Of a stretch of DNA of 5,766 nucleotides, positions 1 to 5,766 are shown in pieces. Origin of the DNA: Chitinophagaceae bacterium (lineage in GTDB: Bacteria > Bacteroidota > Bacteroidia > Chitinophagales > Chitinophagaceae). The DNA is taken from assembly GCA_019454915.1 (NCBI GenBank), contig JACFNM010000268.1, positions 1 to 5,766 of the forward strand, given 5' to 3'. Positions within the stretch are counted from its first letter, which is position 1. Every line of letters begins with the position of its first letter. The notes under the pieces are model-generated. The model was given only the letters and a program-made list of their open reading frames with translations. It was not told the DNA's origin and searched no databases. The position numbers were made by a program, and so were the translations under genes.

Positions 1-960
1 GCTAAATGCCAGCACATCTCTTGCATGATTGGCAAAGGGCTCTCCCGCCTTTCCGTCCATACTCATATCCCTGTCCGGGTCTAAAAACTGCCCGTTCACC
101 CCTTTCAGCCAGCCCTGCAGGGTATAGGCATAGTCCATACCCTGCACCTTGTTTTTACCTAATTCCACTCTTGCCAGCGGCCCATGTAAATAGTAGCGGT
201 AGTTGGCCTCAGTCACCCACAGGCTGGATGTGCCCTCATTGGTGCGGCTGCTGAGCGCCTGCGTTACCCGGTTGTCCGCATCATAGATATATTGATAGTA
301 AAACTGATCCCATTTGCCATCCTGGTACAGCACTTTGTTCACCTTACCGCTTACCAGGTCGTACTCGTATTTAATTTCTTTTAACCCCGTGCTGCCGGTG
401 ACATAAACGGCTTCTTTTGCTGCCAGTGCCGTATTTTCCTGCGTAAGCGTTTTAACGTTGCCGCTGATATCATAGCTGTAATAAGTGGCTGCCTGCCGGT
501 TGACCGCAGGGTTTGAACCTTCGGACAACAGTACCGTTGCAGCTACCCGTTTACGTAAGTTCGATAACCTACCGGTAAGCGATGGGGGCAACCAGCTTCC
601 GGAGGGCTCTTCATCATAACAGGTAAGGGTCACCTGCCGGTTGCTGCCAGATGACAGCCATGTATCCAGCCAGGTCTGATTGCGGGCGTCGCTTTCGGTA
701 ACCGTTCCGGCGCTTAATTTCTCGCCTACCTCCGTGATACGACCCAGCCCGTCATATTTTGTATAGCTGTACCTGTCTGCGGGATTTTCGCTGTCCACCA
801 CCTCCGGCGACTGCTGTTCCTCGTTTTGCGATATCGCCAGCCTGCCCAGCCGGTCATACCAGAACTCCGAAGTGCCGCCATCAGGTGAACTTTGCTTTAT
901 CACCTGGTTGAGGCTGTTGTAATAATAGTTGGTGGGCATGCGGTGCTGCGGCACTAAAAA
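1..960 (-). repeat. C-proximal array of YD repeats (residues 1603-1922)
   Basis: At least eight YD or YD-like units follow each other. They are NYYYNSLNQVIKQSSPDGG (1613-1631), FWYDRLGRLAISQN (1635-1648), YTKYDGLGRITEVGE (1668-1682), YYSYDISGNVKTLTQEN (1762-1778) and YEYDLVSGKVNKVLYQDG (1800-1817). The last three are YIYDADNRVTQA (1826-1837), NYRYYLHGPLARVELG (1855-1870) and DYAYTLQGWLKGVNG (1878-1892). Spacing is irregular because of loops such as residues 1685-1745. In the family, the LQGWLKGVNG unit is followed by a short linker and then the RHS-associated core, so the core should begin beyond position 1. Only one cysteine (1716) occurs in this array, in contrast to the middle region. The array is expected to form the wall of a beta-strand shell. 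Confidence 0.92.
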
Positions 961-3900
961 GGGTAGCTGACCTTCGGGATTGCTTTCCGTAATGCCGCCC
1001 GCAGGAATATTGAACCGGTACCATAGCAATAAGGGGTCAGCACTAACTGCCAGGTCGCCTTCGGGCATAAAGCACCCGCTTTGCATATTGGCGGCAATTT
1101 CCCCGGAGGTAATTACCCTGTTGTACACGCGCAGGTGTTTAAAGATGGCTGCATCCGCAGCAGGCAGGGTATAATTGTTGCTGCTGTAAGTGATGCCCCA
1201 GATAAAGGAAGCGGGAGCCGGAGCAAGATTGGTTAACAACTGCCCGTCAAAATAAACGCTTAGCGCTCCCGAGGCAATACCGGAAGCAGATTGAATGACG
1301 AGGTGAGACCAGTCTTTCAGCGTAACAGCAGAAGCATCGGCTACCACATGGTTGGTAGCTGTTATAACCAAATGCTGATTATTGATTTTATTAAATGCAT
1401 ATAGTTCTATCCACAGCTTACCGCTTTGCAATGCCGCCTGGCACATGTATTTATTATCGGGGGTTACCACGCGGAACTGCCGGGTAGCGTTAACGTTGTC
1501 GTACAACCACAGTTCCAGCGATTTTGCACTGTTGTTCTGCAGGCTGTTGCTTAAAGCCGTAAATGCCGCCTGCTGGTCTTCTGTTTGAGGAAGCCCCGCA
1601 CCCGTACAGGCATTATCGTCCGTGCCGTTCCTGTAGACTTCAACGTTTTCCAGGTCTTCCTCATCCAGTAATGCCACTCCTTCCGGAGATATGGTCTTCA
1701 CTAAGTTGCCCGCCTGGTCGTAGTAGTACAGCGTGTAATGGTATTCATACTGTTCGCCTTCCAGGTTAGCAGCGGCGCTGTTGCTGAGGCATTTTGAAAT
1801 ATAAGCGTTGCGGAAGTTGCGTTTCACCTCCGCTATATACTTCTCATACTGCTGCCCGGCGCGTTCAAACACACTGCCGATGATATCCGCCACACAGGCA
1901 AAGTCGTCCGGAAGCAGCAGAGGGGAAGCGGGTTTGTTATACAACCGGGCAGTTGGATCACCCGTGCACTCCGTATGGATGAACGCGGCATACTCATCAT
2001 AAGAAAGCGCATAGCCCAGCCTTTTGTTCAGGTAGTTGGTCAGCAGCAGCCGGTACAATTTGGTATCTGCTGTCACATTCGGGTACACTGTTCCAAAATC
2101 AGTTACCATACCCGATACCACGCTGCAGCCTTCATAGGGGTGCGGTGCGGCACCGGAGGTGGTGGTCATAAAGGACACGGGCAGCAATAAAGGCTTATCC
2201 GGCACCCGGCAGTTGTTGTCGCAGCGGTCTACCAGGTCCTGCAGTTCAGCCAGGCTTAGCCTGTAATCGTCTGTGAGCTCCTGCTGCAGGTAGGTATGGA
2301 ACTGCTCATCGGTATAGCCGGAGGGGCGCAGGGCGTTGATGGCATCGCAAACGGATGTATTGATTAACTCACCCACCGGCACGTTAGCCCGGAACGGCGT
2401 CTTATCGAACGGATAAGGCTGCTCCAGCAGGTCAGGACCAAAACCTTTTTCCACCAGCGTTGACCCCACTACCGCCGTAAAGGCTTCGGTAAAATTATGA
2501 TGACCGTGGGAAGACGTTACGCCCGTGGGCAGAGTGCCTGCCGGGCGGATATTATACACGTCTGCCGTTTCTATATGCTTTTTTGCTACCTCGTATAAGT
2601 GACCCGCAAGGGTGGCAATGTTGGCGTTGCTGATGCCGGCAAACCGTTCTGTAACGCCATTGGCAATATCAAGTGCATTCTCTTCATCACGCACCGACTT
2701 CAATTTATACTCCCAGCTCTCTTTTAAGGCATCTAAATCTATAATAGCCTGCGCCCGCAACGCATCCACCGATTGTACTTCTGTTATAGGAGCGCCGTTT
2801 ACTGCTGCGCAGTTTAAAGCCAATGCCTCGCCGGAATATTCATTAAATACCTTTTGCTTAGACTGGTAAGCGGCATATAGCGGATCGCTGATACAGGAAG
2901 AAGGAGAGGGTAAAGGCGTACATTGCGAAGCATCGGTCAGGATTTGCAGTTCGGAAATTTTATGAGTGCTGTATTCCGAGGGCGCCTGCTCATCGGCGGC
3001 TTCCTGGCAAAATTGCTCATGTGGATATGCATAAAACTGACCTATATATTTCCTGCTTTCACCCGGCAGAAATTCAATCCATGAACTATAGTCTGATTCA
3101 TAGCATATATCACTCCAGGAAGAGGCCAACCTATGCAATTTGGTATATTGCCTGATCTTTATTTTTACAGATCGGGTAACAGGCGTTTCCTGACTACCGG
3201 TTTTGTGATAGATGTACCCGTCATATACATAGTCCAGAAATCCGTTATTGTATATATAATCAGGATCAATCGCAAATTCAGAACGCGCAGGGCAGTCTGA
3301 AGTGCATGCGCCCGATGTCAATATCGGTTCTCCTATAAAGCAGTTTTTGCAATCTGGCAGCGCCGCTTCTTTTGCCAACTGTACATATTTTGATTTCAGT
3401 TGCAGGTAATAATTTCTGTACATCTCCCATTCCCTGGTTAGCGATCGGCAATCCGATGATACAGTACAACTGTTCCAGGAGTTTACCCATTGGGTTTGGG
3501 TGGCGCTGGTATCAGCCGGCTTGCAATATAGCATCCAGTCAATCAACTGTAAGATGTTCTTACCCGGTTGGGCTATATCATTTGCGTCCTTTATAATCAC
3601 CAGTAAAACCCGGGAAGCATTTAATAAATCATCCTGCATACTGGTTTTGTAGGATGCTCCCGGACCGCCCGTCGCAAAAAAAGGATCCTTACCCGCATCC
3701 AGTATCGCTTTGTAATTACTACGGCTAAAATAACCTGCGGTCTGCGCCTGTTCACCGGTTGTTACCTGTTCCCGCAGCTTCGCATCGAACAGATAGCTCG
3801 ATGAGGCTGCACCACTGCACCACTGGTAGCTGCAATACTCTATATGACGCTTCACAAAATCATCCGCCCACTCAGGATGCTGTATATAGGCTTTAAAAAA

Positions 3901-5766
3901 ATCCGCCGCCGTTACATCCCCGTCCTTGATATGTCTTACCACACCGTCCTCACCGGTAAACTCATAGTCGGTGATCTGAGCATCACTCTTGTAGCTCTGC
4001 GCCACCCCTTTGTTATAAGACAGTATGCTCACATTCGTTTCTGATGACGGTATGCCATAAGTCTGTTCATCGTATAAAGCGTATTGCCCGCCGGGGCGTA
4101 CATCCGCCTTCATCTGCTCCAGCTTTATGTCGCAGGGCGACATTACCGGCTGGCAGGTGTATGCCATTGCCGCACAATTATTGTATAGCGTACTATAGGT
4201 AGTATTGATCCAGTTGGTGATGACCGTTGAAGCAGGATCAAAGGTAAATCCTTCATACTTTTCATTTTTCAACTCCAGCAGCAATGCGTTCATTTTTCCG
4301 GTAAAATCCGAAAGCGTTCCCAACTTCGCTTCGCAGGTGCTGCACTCCGAATAACAAGCCTGCAGATCGGCGTTAAGCAGTTCATCCTGCAAAAACAATT
4401 GCAGGGTTTTCAGGTCTGTATTGTTGGATACATACTGATCTACCTGGTATATGATTTGTTCTTCGCTCAGCTTCAGGGTATAGGTAACGGTGTATTCTCC
4501 TATTTTGGGCGCCGTAAAACCGAGGTTATCTGTAATGGTAACCGGGTTTTCATGACAGGTAATATCATTACCGGTAAAGGGTGTGCTGGTTTTGGTAGCG
4601 ACCACATTACCGCAATCGTCTTTTACATCCACGGTAATGCTGTAATAACAATTGCTGCAAAAGGCTGCGCTGGCAGCCGGCGTGGTAAGCAGCGCCGCCG
4701 GGGCAATGCTGTAATGAACCGTGAAGCTGCCGGTTACCACGGCCATAAAAGTCGCTGCCGATTGCATCAGCAATGCTCCTGCATCAATGCGGAAGTCCGC
4801 GGCCTTCACCAGCGACTGGTTCACCGTCGCTCTGGCTCCTGACGCAGTGGCGGAGCTCAGTTGATCTACGTTGCCCGGTGCAATGCCCGCAAGGGCCGTT
4901 GCCACCGTTCTGCCGTTGGGGTCTATATAGCTTACACTGATCTGACCATTGGGGTCAACCACCATATTTTTTAAATAATGAGATGCATTGCCGGCCTCCA
5001 CCCCAAACAACCGGTCTAAATCCCGCTGTGAGGGTTTTGCATAGTAATATCTTGTTTCATGACCGCTGCCCGGCTGGAACGTTTGACCTACGCTTCCCTG
5101 CCGCCTGACCCTTCCCGTATTGTCTGCCGTATATTCGGTAACCGAAAAAGGATAGCCTTCCGCATCGGGCACATATTGGGTAAAATAATACGAGAGATTG
5201 CTGATGAACGGATTATTGGCGGAATAATATTGAGCCGCACCGCTCAGGTTGCTCATCACTGCTGCAGAAACGTTGCACACAGAACCATCGGGAAAAGCAA
5301 TATCGCTATGGCTATACGCATCTCCTGAACCGTTTTTATTGACCGCAGAATAGAACTGTAATTTATTATCATCTATGGGAGCAGGCAGGATGTTCATCGT
5401 TGCCCGACCCATAATATCATACACCGTCTCCGCCACAATGGCTTTGTCTTCGGTATTGCTGATGGTTACCATCTCACGGCTGCGCATGGTGGCGTCAAAA
5501 TAGGTGACCACTTCCCTGCGTTTGCCCTGTTCCGCAAAGGCGCCGGTGTATTGCCAGTTCAGGTTCTCATTGTGATGAGTGATATACGTGCAGGCTATAT
5601 GCTCGTCATCATCCTGGTATACCCAGTCATCCGTTAGCCGGAGCCCCGAGGGATAGGCATAAGACACTTTTCGTATCCTCACCAGTATATAACCCTCTGT
5701 ATAAGGCAGGTTAATAGTATATGAAAATGTGGGTATGGTTACCCTTGTGCTGTTAAAGCGCATCCA
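1..5766 (-). CDS. Giant RHS/YD-repeat protein, internal fragment (both ends missing)
   Basis: One uninterrupted frame covers all 1,922 codons of the window on the minus strand. No stop appears, and neither terminus is present. YD-repeat motifs occur near the N-terminal side (VYDIMGR at residues 115-121, YIDPNGRTVATALAG at 280-294). They recur in force from residue 1339 onward (YYYDQAGNLVKTISPEGV, FWYDRLGRL, YTKYDGLGRITEVGE, YIYDADNRV). About 1,040 residues without YD motifs separate the two sets, and a LamG-like domain sits inside the second set. In the RHS/YD family such repeats build a large beta-strand shell on secreted or surface proteins, some of which enclose a C-terminal toxin. The wording of the motifs resembles giant Bacteroidota (Chitinophaga-type) members that I recall. 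The signal peptide, secretion signal, RHS core and C-terminal domain all fall outside the window, so export route and final activity are unknown. No membrane-spanning segment is obvious. The family call is firm; the biological role is not. Confidence 0.93.
1066..1557 (-). other. LamG / concanavalin A-like domain inserted among YD repeats (about residues 1404-1567)
   Basis: The strand order fits a LamG-type jelly roll: SLELWLYD (1415-1422), RQFRVVTPDNKYMCQ (1429-1443), GKLWIELYAF (1450-1459), LKDWSHLVIQ (1483-1492) and LSVYFDGQLL (1502-1511). It ends with IFKHLRVYNRVITSGEIAAN (1541-1560). The WSHLVIQ and YFDGQLL strands and the closing RVYNR-x-x-x-x-x-EI signature are hallmarks of the laminin-G-like family. 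Cysteines 1442 and 1565 could form a disulfide, as often seen in LamG domains. Such domains usually bind carbohydrate or protein ligands outside the cell, so this one may mediate adhesion. A following phrase, LLLWYRFN (1575-1582), resembles another LamG strand, so the true edge may extend a little beyond 1567. Ligand and calcium dependence cannot be read from the sequence. Confidence 0.78.
1672..1752 (-). repeat. Isolated canonical YD repeat between the helical region and LamG (residues 1339-1365)
   Basis: The peptide reads YHYTLYYYDQAGNLVKT and then ISPEGV. It carries the consensus Tyr-Asp-x-x-Gly-Asn-Leu followed by a basic residue and a terminal Pro-x-Gly turn. It is the first textbook YD unit after about 1,040 residues without one. 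In related proteins, as I recall them, this unit continues straight into the next YD repeat through a short linker. Here roughly 240 residues, including the LamG-like domain, lie between it and the next unit at residue 1613. Confidence 0.88.
1753..2880 (-). other. Middle region without recognised domain, part 2, mostly helical (residues 963-1338)
   Basis: This stretch looks largely alpha-helical. Examples are AAYQSKQKVFNEYSGEAL (965-982), ALRAQAIIDLDALKESWEYK (1002-1021) and LAELQDLVDRCDNNC (1172-1186). A short histidine cluster, SSHGHHNF, lies at residues 1085-1092. Cysteines are spread through it (986, 1140, 1182, 1186, 1214, 1267, 1291, 1326). Its last part, AGQQYEKYIAEVKRNFRNAY (1303-1322), is a probable helix that leads directly into the YD repeat at residue 1339. 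No catalytic motif or known domain is recognised. Its position between two YD-bearing portions suggests a large insertion or decoration on the shell. Confidence 0.45.
3061..3300 (-). other. AT-richer, tyrosine-rich stretch of the middle region (residues 823-902)
   Basis: By hand count this 240-base stretch is about 41% GC (98 of 240), against about 56% (134 of 240) at 601-840 in the same gene. It encodes a Tyr-rich sequence (YIYNNGFLDYVYDGYIYH, residues 837-854) and then a basic stretch (TRSVKIKIRQYTKLHR, residues 864-879). A Ser/Trp-rich part with cysteine 888 follows. The reading frame is intact throughout. It could be a variable or recently inserted segment, or composition may simply follow the amino acids, since Tyr, Ile and Lys codons are AT-rich. 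No domain is recognised. Confidence 0.4.
3181..4068 (-). other. Middle region without recognised domain, part 1 (residues 567-862)
   Basis: No known domain is recognised here. The sequence contains a helical patch with HPEWADDFVKRH (residues 630-641) followed by cysteines 645 and 650. A Trp/Cys-rich stretch around residues 743-773 comes next (DWMLYC, SWNSC, then C773). It is followed by REWEMYRNYYLQLKSKYVQL (778-797), which looks like one long amphipathic helix and leads into CKNC (806-809). Aromatic residues and cysteines are frequent, as expected for an extracellular protein braced by disulfides. Similar W-D-LV-H-PE-Y and W-Y-L-K patterns appear in my memory of Chitinophaga-type YD proteins, so the region is probably shared by the family but functionally undescribed. 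Confidence 0.45.
4069..4440 (-). other. Cysteine-rich helical segment ending in the PGGQYALYD motif (residues 443-566)
   Basis: Helix-like heptads (LKTLQLFLQDELLNADLQ; MNALLLELKNE) flank a CYSECSTC cluster (cysteines 471, 475 and 478). Further cysteines follow at 531, 538 and 545. The segment closes with EQMKADVRPGGQYALYDE, in which PGGQYALYD occupies residues 558-566. I recall a Met-x-x-Asp followed by PGGQYA as a recurring signature of giant Bacteroidota YD proteins, so this is probably a conserved structural element and not a random linker. The number and spacing of the cysteines suggest disulfide cross-links or, less likely in an exported protein, metal binding. Its function is unknown. 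Confidence 0.55.
4441..4884 (-). other. Beta-rich, possibly Ig-like segment with cysteine pairs (residues 295-442)
   Basis: A run of alternating hydrophobic and polar residues suggests successive beta strands (SFTVHYSIAP, YYSITVDVKDDCG, NPVTITDNLGF, GEYTVTYTLKLS). It ends in a pattern typical of the last strands of Ig-like or CARDB-like domains. Cysteines lie at residues 370 and 373 (CSNC), 385 (DDCG) and 404 (TCHEN), and could form disulfides if the protein is exported. The first part (about 303-340) is Ala/Ser-rich and lower in complexity. The segment links the N-proximal YD-like block to the cysteine-rich helical region. The fold call rests on strand pattern alone; no specific family is claimed. 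Confidence 0.5.
4885..5766 (-). other. N-proximal conserved block of the YD-repeat protein (residues 1-294)
   Basis: This part opens with a beta-rich stretch and then runs through NLNWQYTGAFAEQGK (residues 68-82), VYDIMGRATMNILPAP (115-130), GAAQYYSANNP (176-186), GHETRYYY (235-242) and YIDPNGRTVATALAG (280-294). I recognise this order of motifs from giant Bacteroidota YD proteins, where it comes before the long cysteine-containing middle region. The YD-like units are degenerate: VYDIMGR, EYTADNTGRVRRQGSVG (211-227) and YIDPNGRT keep the aromatic-Asp and Gly-Arg positions at irregular spacing. The block probably belongs to the N-terminal part of the beta shell. A Met codon at residue 2 is unlikely to be the true start, because the sequence there is mid-domain and has no signal peptide. 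Confidence 0.7.

Noticed and set aside
3278..3490. A 70-codon open frame on the minus strand, in a different frame from the main gene.
   Set aside because: It overlaps the main coding frame, which stays open and continuous here. The short product has no domain, and there is no sign of a programmed frameshift joining the two.
3676..3682. A run of seven A (T on the coding strand), with a second run of seven at 3895-3901, as possible slippage or phase-variation tracts.
   Set aside because: Both encode Phe-Phe in an unbroken frame. The runs are short and no alternative frame leads to a sensible product, so chance is enough to explain them.
4399..4842. A 147-codon open frame on the plus strand, the longest complete ATG-to-stop frame I considered.
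   Set aside because: It lies wholly opposite the giant YD-repeat gene. Its product is low in complexity (Gly/Arg/Cys-rich at the end), shows no domain, and has no promoter or neighbouring gene. It is a shadow of the minus-strand coding sequence.
5059..5328. An 89-codon plus-strand open frame.
   Set aside because: It is antisense to the conserved N-proximal block (GHETRYYY and EYTADNTGRV motifs), whose protein-level match to the YD family is far stronger. The plus-strand product is Arg/Ile-rich with no recognisable domain.
5761..5763. A Met codon at residue 2 of the fragment as a possible gene start.
   Set aside because: The following residues are mid-domain in character, with no signal peptide. 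The preceding codon is open, and a ribosome binding site would lie outside the window, so it cannot be supported.
1..5766. CRISPR arrays, tRNA or rRNA genes, insertion sequences, promoters, terminators and riboswitches.
   Set aside because: None was seen on reading both strands. The only repetition is the protein-level YD repeat, whose DNA copies are too diverged to form DNA repeats, and there is no intergenic space in the window.

Overview
The whole window is the interior of one very large protein-coding gene on the minus strand. Read as reverse complement from position 5766 to position 1, a single frame stays open for 1,922 codons with no stop, and it runs off both ends. I translated every codon by hand and found no frameshift. 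Neither the start nor the stop codon is present, so the intact protein is longer than 1,922 residues. No second gene, RNA gene, mobile element, promoter or terminator is visible. Shorter open frames on either strand are shadows of this gene.

The product is a giant RHS/YD-repeat protein of the kind found in Bacteroidota. The phrasing of the YD motifs (for example GHETRYYY, PGGQYALYD, FWYDRLGRL, YTLQGWLKGVNG) closely matches my memory of proteins from Chitinophaga and related Chitinophagaceae or Flavobacteriia. The assignment comes from recall of family motifs, not from a search. GC content is moderate: 56% in one hand-counted 240-base stretch and 41% in another.

Layout in protein order (high to low coordinates), with residue numbers counted from position 5766: (1) residues 1-294, an N-proximal conserved block with degenerate YD-like motifs; (2) residues 295-442, a beta-rich segment resembling an Ig-like domain; (3) residues 443-1338, a long region that is mostly helical in appearance, lacks YD motifs and is rich in cysteine. 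It includes the PGGQYALYD motif and an AT-richer stretch at 3061-3300; (4) residues 1339-1365, an isolated canonical YD repeat; (5) about residues 1404-1567, a LamG/concanavalin A-like domain set between YD repeats; (6) residues 1603-1922, a dense run of YD repeats heading toward an RHS core that would lie beyond position 1.

By family analogy, the YD repeats probably form a spiralling beta-strand shell on a secreted or surface protein. The LamG domain may bind carbohydrate or another ligand. Whether the protein carries a C-terminal toxin cannot be judged, because the C-terminus lies to the left of this window.
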